A stretch of 64,000 nt of DNA from Gammaproteobacteria bacterium (GTDB lineage: Bacteria > Pseudomonadota > Gammaproteobacteria > Steroidobacterales > Steroidobacteraceae), in assembly GCA_028293725.1 (NCBI GenBank), contig JAQGOE010000205.1:22084-86083 (forward strand), in the 5' to 3' direction. The position numbers were made by a program, and so were the translations under genes. Of this stretch, positions 52,822 through 62,476 are shown piece by piece. The notes under the pieces were generated by a model. That model was given only the letters and a program-made list of their open reading frames with translations, did no database searches and was not told the DNA's origin. Positions within the stretch are counted from its first letter, which is position 1. The number at the start of each line of letters is the position of its first letter.

Positions 52822-54903
52822 ATGAGATCGCTTCTTTGGCGGAGCGCAGGCCGTGCTTTCGCCATCCTCACAGTGTTCGCGGCTCTTCCGACACACGCAG
52901 AAACTGACACCTCAGGCACCCTGGACGAGGTCGTCGTCACGGCCGCGCGGCGGCAACTGATTGGGACCACCAGCACCGCCAGCGAAGGCATCGTGGTCAA
53001 CGAAGAGCTGGCGCTCACGCCAGCCTTTCGTCCCGGCCAATTGCTCGAGACCGTTCCCGGCCTGGAGGTGACCTCGCACAGCGGCGAGGGTAAGGCGAAT
53101 CAGTATCTGCTACGCGGCTACAACCTCGACCACGGTACCGACCTTGCGGTCAGCGTGGACGGCATGCCGATCAACAACCCCACCCACGCGCACGGCCAGG
53201 GATACACGGATCTCAATTTCATGATCCCCGAGCTGGCCACGAACATTAAGTACACCAAGGGGACGTACTACGCGGACCAGGGCGACTTCGCTTCGGTCGG
53301 CTCCATTCACCTGAGCTACCTGGATCGTATCGCCGACGAAGCCACCGTCACGGTGGGCACTCTCGGATTTCAGCGTGTCTTCACCGCAGGATCGTTCTCC
53401 GCAGCGGGTGGCAGCGTCCTCGGTGCCCTGGAGCTGCAGCATTACGACGGCCCCTGGGATAGCCCGGACGATCAGCGCAAAGTAAATGCCGTCCTTCGCT
53501 ACAGTAACGGGGACGAACGTGACGGAATGTCCCTGACCGGCATGTTCTATCGCGGCCTCTGGAACGCAACCACCGACCAGCCCGAGCGAGCCGTAGAAGA
53601 AGGACTCATCGGCCGCTACGGAACTCTCGACCCCAGCGACGGCGGCAAGGCACAGCGCGGCAGCCTGTCAGCGCAGTATCACGCATCGAGCGGCGCAGGG
53701 CAGTTCGACGCCAATGCGTTTGCTGTCAACAACCAACTTACACTCTGGAACAACTTCACGCACTTTCTCGTCGACCCGGTGAATGGCGACCAGGAAGCGC
53801 AGCACGAGAATCGCGTCACTGTGGGTGGTAGCGCGAGCTACAAGCTGCCGGTCCAGATCTTCGGCGTCAAAACAGACCTGCTGAGCGGAGGGCAGGTCCG
53901 GTACGACATCAACGACGTCTCGCGGTTACCGACCCGCGATCGTGTCGTCCTCGCCGCGACCCAGGACCCCCTGAACTTTTCCGAGACCGACCACGTCCAT
54001 CTGGCCAACCTGTCAGTCTATGAGCAAGCGACTTCGCATTGGAACGACTGGTTCAGGACAGTCATAGGAATACGCGAGGATTACATCCATGGCATCGACT
54101 CCGGCACCAACACAGGGGCCAAGGGCGCCTCTATATTCCAGCCCAAAGGCAGCCTGATTTTTACCCTGGCGCCGACGACCGAGGTGTATGTAAGCGCCGG
54201 ACGAGGTTTTCACAGCGATGACTTGCGAGGCGTTACATCGGCCACCTCCACCGGCCAGCCCGGGGCGCAGCTCATCGCGAAGCAGGTCGGCGAGGAAGTG
54301 GGCCTCAGACAGGAGCTGTTGCAAGGGAGGGTGACGGCCACTATCGCGATCTTCAACCTCGACGCGGCATCGGAAACCACCTACGACCCGGATGCGGGCG
54401 AGGACTCAGCCGGTCCGGCGAGCCGGCGCTATGGCTACGAAATAAACCTGACTTACCAGGCGCTGCGCTGGCTCGAATTTTATGCCAGCTATTCGGGCGA
54501 TCACGCGCGCTTCAAAACTGACTTCGACGACGGCACGGGCCACATCGGGCGTTTTCTTCCCAACGCACCCGTCGCGACCGGGTCCTTCAACATCTACGTC
54601 AAGAATCTCGGCCCCTGGAGTGGTGGCCTGGAGTATCGCTACCTGGGCCGGGAGCCGCTCTCGTCGGACAACCAGATCCAGGGCAGCGGCTACGGCGAAT
54701 GGAACGGCGACGTGCGCTACTTTATCGGCGACAAATGGAATGTCGGACTCGGCCTGTACAACATTCTGGGTGTGCGGGCCAACGCCGCCGATTTCTGGTA
54801 CATCGATCGCCTACGCGGCGAGCCGGCCGACGGCGTCGCGGACGTTCACTCTCATCCGATCGAGCCACGCACTGTGCGAGTCACACTCTCGAAAATATTC
54901 TGA
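52822..54903 (+). CDS. TonB-dependent outer-membrane receptor
   Basis: 693 residues. Signal peptide (AFAILTVFAALPTHA), TonB box-like TLDEVVVTAARR, plug domain (LLETVPGLEVTSHSGEG, LLRGYNLDHGTDLAVSVDGM) and a beta-barrel ending in RTVRVTLSKIF with terminal Phe. ATG at 52822 follows GAGG. HAHGQG and several His/Asp in the plug could fit a metal-chelate ligand, but the substrate is not known. Confidence 0.93.
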   Translation: MRSLLWRSAGRAFAILTVFAALPTHAETDTSGTLDEVVVTAARRQLIGTTSTASEGIVVNEELALTPAFRPGQLLETVPGLEVTSHSGEGKANQYLLRGYNLDHGTDLAVSVDGMPINNPTHAHGQGYTDLNFMIPELATNIKYTKGTYYADQGDFASVGSIHLSYLDRIADEATVTVGTLGFQRVFTAGSFSAAGGSVLGALELQHYDGPWDSPDDQRKVNAVLRYSNGDERDGMSLTGMFYRGLWNATTDQPERAVEEGLIGRYGTLDPSDGGKAQRGSLSAQYHASSGAGQFDANAFAVNNQLTLWNNFTHFLVDPVNGDQEAQHENRVTVGGSASYKLPVQIFGVKTDLLSGGQVRYDINDVSRLPTRDRVVLAATQDPLNFSETDHVHLANLSVYEQATSHWNDWFRTVIGIREDYIHGIDSGTNTGAKGASIFQPKGSLIFTLAPTTEVYVSAGRGFHSDDLRGVTSATSTGQPGAQLIAKQVGEEVGLRQELLQGRVTATIAIFNLDAASETTYDPDAGEDSAGPASRRYGYEINLTYQALRWLEFYASYSGDHARFKTDFDDGTGHIGRFLPNAPVATGSFNIYVKNLGPWSGGLEYRYLGREPLSSDNQIQGSGYGEWNGDVRYFIGDKWNVGLGLYNILGVRANAADFWYIDRLRGEPADGVADVHSHPIEPRTVRVTLSKIF

Positions 54904-54949
54904 AGGGACGGATCGTCACCGGCGGGCGCGTAGTCCCGGCGTCGGCAAC

Positions 54950-56416
54950 TCACAAGGTGCGGCAACAGTTGCGACCGCCGTCCTTGGCGCGGTAGAGCGC
55001 CCGATCGGCCCGGTCGAAAATGGTTTCCGGTGTGTCATCGCCGCGGAATGTAGTGATCCCGCACGATGCCGTGACGGCCACCGGCTTGTTGTGGAAATGA
55101 AAGCCCATGTTCTCGATGCCGGCGCGGATTTTGTCCGCGGTCATCGCGGCCTGCGCGGCATCGGTACCGACGAGGAGCATGACGAACTCCTCACCGCCAT
55201 AACGAGCCACGAAGTCCGTGCCCCGGACGTGTTGCGCCAGATGTTGGGCAATCACCCGCAGAACCTTGTCGCCGGCGCTGTGACCGTACGCGTCGTTGAT
55301 TTCCTTGAAGCGGTCGATATCCCAAGCCAACACACTGACAGGGGTATTTTCGCGCTGCCAGCGCATAAATTCGTGCTGGATACGGTCATCGTACGCGGCG
55401 CGATTAGAGATGCCTGTCAAGGCATCGATCATACGTAACGACTGCTCTTCCTGGAGGCTCTTGTGCAAACCGTGAATCTCGCGCTCGAGGTCGGTCACCC
55501 GTACACGCATTCGCTGTGTCCGATCGAGCTGCGCATTTACCCGCGCACCTTCGCGTGCACGGAAGTCATGCAGGTGATTGGTGATGATCGCGAGACGATC
55601 GCGAACACGGTTGCGCAATCCAGCCAGATCGTCGGAGCTGTGCGCATCGTTGGATAGACTACGGACTTCACTCGTCACGAGGAGATCGAATTGTTGGGAG
55701 CTCGTTTGCGCACTCTTCTGGTCGGCGCTATCGCTAGCCAGGTAGCTGGCAATCTCAGCCAGGCGGACATCCATCTGTTGCAGGAGCGTTTCGATCTCCC
55801 GCTTCTCGCGCATCAATGTCGCGCGCTGCTCACCGACGAGCCGCGCGACTCGCTCGAGCCCCTCGGCAAACTCCTCAGGTGACAACGAATCCTTCGAACG
55901 CTCGCAAAGATTACCGAGCGCCGGCCGCAACTCCGGCAGACGAGAGAGCCGGTCGAGCACGGCAACAATGATTGCCTGAACCTTTGCCTCGTCGTCCTCC
56001 AGGTCCAGACTCGGAGGCACGGCGTGCAACTCGGGCCGCAACGCCGACGTGTCCGCAGAGGGAGGAACATAGCCGGAATAAGCCAACGCACGGGATGTAG
56101 TCGTCGCTCCCGAGTTTTCCAACGTAGCGTCGTCAAGAGCGGCAATGGCACGCGATAGCGGTTCCAGGCTCTCTTCGATAGCGCTCATGTCACCGCGCCC
56201 ACGAGCCAGGTCGCTCACCTTTCGCAATTCGATATCGAGCACAGTCGCTCGGCCGCGTGCCGCCAGGCAGAGCCGGCCAATGAGACGACGTAGGGTGACC
56301 TCGAGCTGCGACCAGCGCGCCTCGCCGGCTTCGAGCTGCGCAATGGCGTCAAAATACTTCTGGCGGAGATCTACGTCCCGCTTTCCTGATTGATCACGAG
56401 CCCCTTCGAATCCCAT
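54950..56416 (-). CDS. Diguanylate cyclase (GGDEF)
   Basis: 488 residues. The N-terminal 300 residues are helical and coiled, with no membrane segment. The C-terminal GGDEF domain starts DALTGISNRAAYDDRI and has active site ARYGGEEFVMLL. The inhibitory RxxD site (RGTD) lies exactly five residues before GGEEF, so product inhibition is expected. Makes cyclic di-GMP. Convergent with the TonB receptor gene. Confidence 0.93.
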   Translation of the reverse strand: MGFEGARDQSGKRDVDLRQKYFDAIAQLEAGEARWSQLEVTLRRLIGRLCLAARGRATVLDIELRKVSDLARGRGDMSAIEESLEPLSRAIAALDDATLENSGATTTSRALAYSGYVPPSADTSALRPELHAVPPSLDLEDDEAKVQAIIVAVLDRLSRLPELRPALGNLCERSKDSLSPEEFAEGLERVARLVGEQRATLMREKREIETLLQQMDVRLAEIASYLASDSADQKSAQTSSQQFDLLVTSEVRSLSNDAHSSDDLAGLRNRVRDRLAIITNHLHDFRAREGARVNAQLDRTQRMRVRVTDLEREIHGLHKSLQEEQSLRMIDALTGISNRAAYDDRIQHEFMRWQRENTPVSVLAWDIDRFKEINDAYGHSAGDKVLRVIAQHLAQHVRGTDFVARYGGEEFVMLLVGTDAAQAAMTADKIRAGIENMGFHFHNKPVAVTASCGITTFRGDDTPETIFDRADRALYRAKDGGRNCCRTL

Positions 56417-56666
56417 ATCACGACCCCGGAGCGTGCTTATGCGCGCCCGTTGGTTGAACGGTGAAAGGCGGAGCCGAACTATTCATGTCCGCAATTATCG
56501 GCCTTACGGACCAAAGTCTGGAGAAGCTCCTAACAGATTTCTTATCAGGATCGGTACTGCGTCACAGCTTTGGCTTTCACCAGGCCTGCGTAGGGGGCCC
56601 GCGTAGGGCGGCCTGTGGGGCTTGCGCGATCCCACCAGCCCGTTCCCGCGTTGGGATCCCGTGCGG
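56417..56666. other. Intergenic, no feature recognised
   Basis: 250 bases between two minus-strand genes, containing the GGDEF gene's presumed promoter. Open frames on the plus strand show no family signal. Confidence 0.4.
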
Positions 56667-57209
56667 TCAGTCCTTTTCTGTTTCGACCTGGAGCGCGACT
56701 AGGAAGCGCGACACCATGTTGTAGGTGGCGATGACGCCGACGAGCTCCACGATCTGTTGCGTGTCATTCAAGGCCCACTGGATGCGCTCGAACGTGGCGT
56801 CACTGACTTTGACGTCACGAGTCATCTCGAGGGTGAGTTGCAATACCGCGCGCTCGACCGCATCGAAAACAACGGAATCTTCGGCTACCTTGCCGACCTG
56901 CGCCAGGGCTTCGACCTGGGCCGCAGTGCCACCCGCCCGCAGAAACTCCGGGGCATGCTGCTCCAATTCGTAGTCCGCACCATTCAATACCGCGACGGCG
57001 CAGACCGCCAGCTCACGCAACCTGGAATCCAGGGCGAGCTCGCGCCGGACCGCTCCGAGATGAGCGTTCCAACCCTGCGCGAAGGCCGGACTGTTGAGAA
57101 GCATGCGATCGAGCTTCAACAGCCTGCCGCCACGGCGGGCGCGGATGCGTGCCACGAGCTCCGATTCGTTCTCGGTTTGCTCGCCGGATACATAGGGCAC
57201 TCGGCTCAT
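56667..57209 (-). CDS. Carboxymuconolactone decarboxylase-family protein
   Basis: 180 residues, helical CMD/AhpD fold: LNSPAFAQGWNAHLGAVRRE, LRELAVCAVAVLNGADYELE, and LTLEMTRDVKVSD. The AhpD CxxC pair is missing (only one Cys in VCAVAVLNGADYE), so peroxidase-type redox activity is unlikely. Start at 57209 is the first Met of the family core; the open frame reaches 57263. Confidence 0.82.
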   Translation of the reverse strand: MSRVPYVSGEQTENESELVARIRARRGGRLLKLDRMLLNSPAFAQGWNAHLGAVRRELALDSRLRELAVCAVAVLNGADYELEQHAPEFLRAGGTAAQVEALAQVGKVAEDSVVFDAVERAVLQLTLEMTRDVKVSDATFERIQWALNDTQQIVELVGVIATYNMVSRFLVALQVETEKD

Positions 57210-57307
57210 TCTCAGTTCACCTGCACAACTGGACCAATCGGAAGTCCCGATGCGCTGGATCACGACTGAGACGGGAACTCCTGCCAGTTTAACGTGCAGG
57301 TGCTCCG

Positions 57308-57343
57308 CCGTCTCCCGCGGGTGTCCCCGCCCGCGGGAGACGG
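57308..57343. terminator. 14-bp perfect stem-loop
   Basis: CCGTCTCCCGCGGG pairs with its exact complement (57330-57343) around an 8-base loop, 13 bases after the sigma-54 activator stop on the minus strand. Very stable, but without a T-run on that strand. Likely transcript end or RNA-stabilising hairpin. Confidence 0.55.
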
Positions 57344-57356
57344 TACGCCCGCCTTT

Positions 57357-58481
<1,125 letters not shown>

Positions 58482-58581
58482 GTTGATTCGTCCGCTCGAC
58501 TTCGAATAAGCCTGTTTATGCGGACAAACCTAATTCACATCTCCATAGCCGTCGAATATCGAATGCTTATGTGCTCGTACA

Positions 58582-58619
58582 ATCGGCTATGTAGCCGATC
58601 TGTCACCGCGGTTACCGCG
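58582..58619. promoter_or_regulatory. Two palindromes upstream of the sigma-54 activator gene
   Basis: ATCGGCTA-TG-TAGCCGAT (58582-58599) and CGCGGT-T-ACCGCG (58607-58619) are perfect inverted repeats about 100-140 bases before the activator start. They lie between the Cys-rich gene and the activator, so the latter probably has its own promoter and operator. Confidence 0.45.
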
Positions 58620-58661
58620 AAAGTGACCGAGCGCGACTGGGGACAGACCGGAATGTCACCG

Positions 58662-58853
58662 CTAGGAGGCGCGCTCGTGGGAATCGCAGCGGCTGGTGGG
58701 ATCGAGATATCGGTCGTGGAGGCGGCATATACCATCGGTCGCGCGCACCGAGCCATACGCCGAACCCAAGGTGCGCATGCCGGGAAGGAGCGCCTCGACT
58801 TCACGAGGCGCCCCACTGAAGTAGCGGCAATTGGCGCAGGCCGGCGTGTTCAT
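58662..58853 (-). CDS. Cys-rich small protein, 63 residues
   Basis: ATG at 58853, four bases after the yeiH-like stop, so translation is probably coupled. Four Cys: ACANCRYF near the start, then DGICRLHDRY and SRCDSHE. A conserved-looking middle (LGSAYGSVRATDG) sits between. The Cys/His pattern suggests zinc or iron binding. I recall small proteobacterial proteins with the same CxxCRYF and CRLHDRY elements, function unknown. Confidence 0.65.
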   Translation of the reverse strand: MNTPACANCRYFSGAPREVEALLPGMRTLGSAYGSVRATDGICRLHDRYLDPTSRCDSHERAS

Positions 58854-58857
58854 CGGC

Positions 58858-60249
58858 TCATTGGCCCAGCTTGGTCCAGAACTCCACGAACACCTGCGTC
58901 GAGAGGACGTAACCGAGCGCGATGTTAACCACCACACCTGTGGTAAACGCATAGAAAGGCTTACTTCCGACCGACACGAACTCCCGGAAGCGCGTGGTCA
59001 GTCCGATCGCCAGGAAGGCGAAGGTAAATGCCCAGGTCCGCAATGCCTGCAGCGGCGCGACCAGGGACGGCTGCAGCACCTTCTTGTAGTCCGCATACGT
59101 GTAGCCATGCGACACGATGGTGACAATCGCCGAGGCGATCAGAAAGCCGAGCACAAACTTCGGGAAGCGCTTCCAGATTTCTCCCGCATTAGGCTTCGAC
59201 TCGATACCGGTGCGCTCCCAGCGAGTGGTCGCCACAATAGCGAGCACGAACGCCCAGACTCCGATCCAGACATCGCGGCCGATCACCTTCATCAGGGTGA
59301 AGGAGTTGACTGCTGCGTCGGCTGTTCCGGTAATGCCCGGCACGTGCCCAGCGTAGCCACCATACGTCTGCGCAGCGGCCAGGCCCGCCGCGTCGGCAAA
59401 CTCTGAAGTGCCGATCCAGGCTCCGGCCACACCCGTTGGCAGGCTCAAGGCGCGCGCCGCCAGCGGCAGCAGGAAGATGGTCACGATCGCCCAGAAGATA
59501 ACCAGGGAGATGGCGATCGAGGCATGTTCCTTCTTCGCGCCCACCGCACCCGCCGTCGCAATGGCGCCGGATACGCCGCACACCGCACCGCCCGTACCCA
59601 GCGTCGCGGCCAGCCGGCGGTCGAGACCCAACTTAACCCCCGTGAAATAGATGACCCCGAAGGTTACCAGCGACACGATACCCGCCTGCACAATCGCCAC
59701 CGGACCGGCCCACGCCAGCAGCGCCAGCGGAACGCCCGCACCGAGCAGCACGATGCCGGTCTTGATGTAGAACTCCACTCGCAGCCCTGCATCGGCCCAC
59801 GCGGGCGCGCCTACCGTGTTGGAAATCAACAGCCCGATAGCGAGCGCCACCAACGGCGGCTCGAGGTTGTAATGCGACGCCTGATCCCACTGCCCGATGA
59901 AGTAGAGCACCAGCGACACGACAAACACCAGCGCGAACGCAGGCAGAAAGCGCGACAACCTGAACCCTATGGCCGTCGTGCCGATACCGAGCAACACCGC
60001 CCACAATGCGAACAGGGCCAGATACTGTGCCGCGTGATCACGCAACTGCGCGAACGCCTCGCTGACATGACTCCACTTCGTTGGAGCCACCGCGACCCAC
60101 TTGAGGCTGCTGCCGCTGGCCAGCAGCAGAACAGCCACCGCGACCAGTCCGAGACCGATCCAGATCGCCCACCAGTCTTCCTGGCGGAACAACTGCGATC
60201 CGGATTCACGTCGCACGCTCTGGGCTCGATTTTCTATGAGTTCTGCCAT
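58858..60249 (-). CDS. YeiH/UPF0324-family putative sulfate (sulfite) exporter
   Basis: 463 residues, about ten hydrophobic segments. Family features: GLLISNTVGAPAWADAGLRV, TGIVLLGAGVPLALLAW, LGTGGAVCGVSGAIATAGAV and the repeat YGGYAGHVPGITGTAD. YeiH relatives are linked to sulfur anion export. GAGAGC precedes the ATG. It follows the rhodanese-like gene by 46 bases and precedes the Cys-rich gene. Confidence 0.88.
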   Translation of the reverse strand: MAELIENRAQSVRRESGSQLFRQEDWWAIWIGLGLVAVAVLLLASGSSLKWVAVAPTKWSHVSEAFAQLRDHAAQYLALFALWAVLLGIGTTAIGFRLSRFLPAFALVFVVSLVLYFIGQWDQASHYNLEPPLVALAIGLLISNTVGAPAWADAGLRVEFYIKTGIVLLGAGVPLALLAWAGPVAIVQAGIVSLVTFGVIYFTGVKLGLDRRLAATLGTGGAVCGVSGAIATAGAVGAKKEHASIAISLVIFWAIVTIFLLPLAARALSLPTGVAGAWIGTSEFADAAGLAAAQTYGGYAGHVPGITGTADAAVNSFTLMKVIGRDVWIGVWAFVLAIVATTRWERTGIESKPNAGEIWKRFPKFVLGFLIASAIVTIVSHGYTYADYKKVLQPSLVAPLQALRTWAFTFAFLAIGLTTRFREFVSVGSKPFYAFTTGVVVNIALGYVLSTQVFVEFWTKLGQ

Positions 60250-60295
60250 GGGAGCTCTCGCTTTCTATCTAGTGCCCGAAAAGAGGGCTTGTCGT

Positions 60296-60760
60296 TCAAT
60301 GCGCCCCGGCGGACGCTGTTGTAGTGGGCTTGGCGATATGCGCCAACGCTCCGCCTTCTTTTTCGTACGTCTGTGCTCCAGCCGCACCGGCGACTTTGAA
60401 ACCCTTCGACGCGAGCAGATCGGCCGCTTTGCCGGCGCGCCCCGCGTGATTCGACAGTGTCACGATCAGACGGTCCTTCGGAATCCACGCGAGGCTCTTC
60501 TCGAGATTGCCCGCCTGGATGCTCAGATACACCGGCAGTCCGCCAATGTCGGTCACCTCGTCCGGACGGCGCACGTCGATCACGAGCACCTTGCCGGGCT
60601 GCGCGAGAAGTTTGTCGAGCTCGTCGCGGGAGAGCACATGAGCCTTGAATGCCGGCTCCTTCGCCGCCGCGGCGGCGCCCGGAGCATCCGCAGAATAGGC
60701 CAATGGCGCCGCTACGGCCAGTGCCCAGAAGAGGGGTAGTGTCAGTTTGAGTGCCTTCAT
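60296..60760 (-). CDS. Exported rhodanese-fold protein lacking the catalytic Cys
   Basis: 154 residues from the ATG at 60760 (AGGAC before it). Signal peptide (LTLPLFWALAVAAPLAYS), then a rhodanese fold: VLVIDVRRPDEV, LPVYLSIQAGNLE. The active-site loop reads TLSNHAGRAGKAADLL, where the usual Cys of CxxGxR is Ser/Asn, so sulfur transfer by persulfide is unlikely. First gene of the sigma-54-type operon rhodanese, yeiH-like, Cys-rich protein. Confidence 0.82.
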   Translation of the reverse strand: MKALKLTLPLFWALAVAAPLAYSADAPGAAAAAKEPAFKAHVLSRDELDKLLAQPGKVLVIDVRRPDEVTDIGGLPVYLSIQAGNLEKSLAWIPKDRLIVTLSNHAGRAGKAADLLASKGFKVAGAAGAQTYEKEGGALAHIAKPTTTASAGAH

Positions 60761-60831
60761 AACTATTGGTCCTATGTTGATAACGGTTAGATCGCGCCGC
60801 GCCCGCGAAACAGCGTCGCCCGGCGCTTGTA

Positions 60832-60847
60832 TGCAGCCCGCGTGCCA
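60832..60847 (-). promoter_or_regulatory. Sigma-54 (-24/-12) promoter for the rhodanese-yeiH operon
   Basis: Minus strand reads TGGCAC-GCGGG-CTGCA. The GG and GC dinucleotides are exactly 10 bases apart, matching the TGGCAC-N5-TTGCA consensus except one base. It is about 70 bases before the rhodanese-like start. Confidence 0.72.
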
Positions 60848-60976
60848 TGCTTTCCGAAGCCCCGGGAGGTCCCGGGAGCGCCCGCGAGGCTGTGGGAACC
60901 GGCTGCGTGGTGTTGGAGTGCACCGCCCGCAGCACACGACCCGGCGGCGCTGCTGAGCCTGCAGCAGGGGCGAGCC

Positions 60977-60992
60977 GTAACCCGTTTGTTAC
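60977..60992. promoter_or_regulatory. Candidate activator-binding site between divergent sigma-54 promoters
   Basis: GTAAC-N6-GTTAC, about 130 bases upstream of the minus-strand promoter and 57 upstream of the plus-strand one; another GTTAC lies at 61017. Spacing suits an enhancer-type site for a Fis-family activator, but arms are short. Confidence 0.4.
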
Positions 60993-61048
60993 CGCTTAGT
61001 TTGCGTTTCGCCAGGGGTTACGCAGTGTCTTGCGATCCACTGCCACCT

Positions 61049-61064
61049 TGGCACTGGACTTGCA
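61049..61064 (+). promoter_or_regulatory. Sigma-54 (-24/-12) promoter for the cytochrome gene
   Basis: TGGCAC-TGGAC-TTGCA is a full match to the core -24/-12 consensus with correct spacing. A start site near 61076 would leave a leader of about 46 bases before the ATG at 61122. Confidence 0.8.
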
Positions 61065-61121
61065 GCCCGACGCTGTTTGGGCGGACTCGTTCCGCCTCTT
61101 GTGCAGCACACCGAGATCAAC

Positions 61122-61766
61122 ATGTCCCGCCTCACCCATCCAGCTATCGTAAGTGCCTCGCTAGTCTTGAGTACCTTGCTGCTAGTCCTTTCCGCCTGCT
61201 CTGCGCAGGATCCCCAGGCCCCTCCCGACCGCGTGCCTGACATCGCATCATCCATCCAACCCGTCGCCACCCTGCAGGAGCTCATGCAATCGGAGGTCGA
61301 TGCATCCGCGGACAGCATCTGGGACGCAGTGGAAACCACCACCAGCAAGTCCGGTGACGAGAACAAACAGCCACACACCCCCGAGGAATGGCAGGAAGTC
61401 AGGCGGAACGCCATCGTTCTGATCGAGGCGGGCAATCTGCTGACGGTCGACAAACGAAGACTCTCCGCGGCGCCATTTCCGGCCGAGGCCGCAGGCGCCC
61501 TGGACTCGGCGGAGATCGAGAAGCGTATCGCCAGTAACCGCGCCGCCTTCAACCAGTACGCGCTGACTCTGCGCCAGACTGGACAGACGATGTTGGCCGC
61601 CATCGACGCGAAGGATCCGCAGGCGCTCGTGTCGGCCGGGGGCGTTCTCGACGAGGTCTGCGAGAGCTGCCACATGACGTTCTGGTATCCCAACCAGTCC
61701 ATACCGCCGTTCCCCAAGAAAGGCGACCCGCGCTTCGCGCAAATCGCGGTCAATCCGAGCAAGTAG
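61122..61766 (+). CDS. Monohaem cytochrome c lipoprotein (c'/c556-like)
   Basis: 214 residues from the ATG at 61122. Lipoprotein signal (LVLSTLLLVLSAC) with lipobox LSAC. Mostly helical mature protein, and a single C-terminal haem site CESCHMTFWYP, the position expected for class II cytochromes. It is preceded by a consensus sigma-54 promoter. Electron partner unknown. Confidence 0.82.
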   Translation: MSRLTHPAIVSASLVLSTLLLVLSACSAQDPQAPPDRVPDIASSIQPVATLQELMQSEVDASADSIWDAVETTTSKSGDENKQPHTPEEWQEVRRNAIVLIEAGNLLTVDKRRLSAAPFPAEAAGALDSAEIEKRIASNRAAFNQYALTLRQTGQTMLAAIDAKDPQALVSAGGVLDEVCESCHMTFWYPNQSIPPFPKKGDPRFAQIAVNPSK

Positions 61767-61899
61767 ACGGTCGGAAACGCCGGTGGCGGGTGCGTCTAGG
61801 GCAACAACCTCACCACTCGCCTGCTGCCTACGAAGCAACTTGCGACCCGTTACCACCAGCACAGGCTCTTAAGACGCACTCGACGGCCGGGCCGAAGAC

Positions 61900-61915
61900 T
61901 GGCCCGTGATTTGCA
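61900..61915 (+). promoter_or_regulatory. Sigma-54-like promoter for the DUF6152 gene
   Basis: TGGCCC-GTGAT-TTGCA keeps GG and GC at the exact 10-base separation and the full TTGCA; one base of the -24 box differs. It lies 40 bases before the ATG at 61955. Confidence 0.6.
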
Positions 61916-61954
61916 CCAGAACCCGGTCGAGACGAGTACCCGGAGACGAGATTC

Positions 61955-62476
61955 ATGGCGAGATGGAAGTATTTTTTGTGGCCCGCTCAGAGAGCGACTT
62001 TGCGGCGGACCTCGGGCGCGACGTTGGGGCGTTCGTCCCTTTCGGTTCTGTTCCGGGAGTTCCGGGTGCCGGTTTTTTCGGCGCTTGCCTGCCTCGGCCT
62101 GGGGGTTGTCGCCGTCCCGGCCCTCGCTCACCACGCCTTCGCCGCCGAGTATGACGGCGACAAACCCCTCGACCTCATCGGGGTAGTCACCAAGGCGCGC
62201 TGGGTGAACCCCCACAGCTGGCTGTACTTCGACGTCAAGGCGACCGACGGCACGGTAACGAACTGGGGCGTGGAGTTGGGCGCGCCCAACGCCCTGGCCG
62301 GCAAAGGTCTGCAGAAGACCGATCTGCAGCCGGGCGCTGAAATTCAGGTCAAGGGTTATCGCTCGAAGAATGGTGGACCCTACGGTTATGCCGTGACGGT
62401 CACACTGCACGACGGGCGCTCGTTTCAGACCGGCGGCGCGCAAGACGTTCCTCAGCCAGGTGCCGCACAAAAATGA
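61955..62476 (+). CDS. Exported DUF6152-family protein
   Basis: 173 residues. A long basic N-terminus precedes a hydrophobic signal (VFSALACLGLGVVAVPALA), then AHHAFAAEYDGDKP, VTKARWVNPHSWLYFDV and NWGVELGAPNALAGKGL, as in DUF6152 proteins. The adjacent His residues (HH) after the signal may bind metal. It overlaps the next gene by 4 bases. Confidence 0.82.
   Translation: MARWKYFLWPAQRATLRRTSGATLGRSSLSVLFREFRVPVFSALACLGLGVVAVPALAHHAFAAEYDGDKPLDLIGVVTKARWVNPHSWLYFDVKATDGTVTNWGVELGAPNALAGKGLQKTDLQPGAEIQVKGYRSKNGGPYGYAVTVTLHDGRSFQTGGAQDVPQPGAAQK

Larger units (their letters stand above)
60761..61121. other. 361-base divergent control region
   Basis: Noncoding spacer between the rhodanese-like and cytochrome genes. 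It holds divergent sigma-54 promoters (60832-60847 minus, 61049-61064 plus) and a GTAAC/GTTAC inverted repeat between them. No other gene is credible here. Confidence 0.65.

Noticed and set aside
56461..56724. 87-codon plus-strand frame between the GGDEF and CMD genes
   Set aside because: Composition looks random after the first residues and no ribosome site precedes it.
58518..58928. 136-codon plus-strand frame
   Set aside because: Covers the palindromes and the opposite-strand Cys-rich gene; no ribosome site or family match.
61767..61954. Possible small gene between cytochrome and DUF6152 genes
   Set aside because: No frame with start and ribosome site; the region is better explained by a sigma-54-type promoter.
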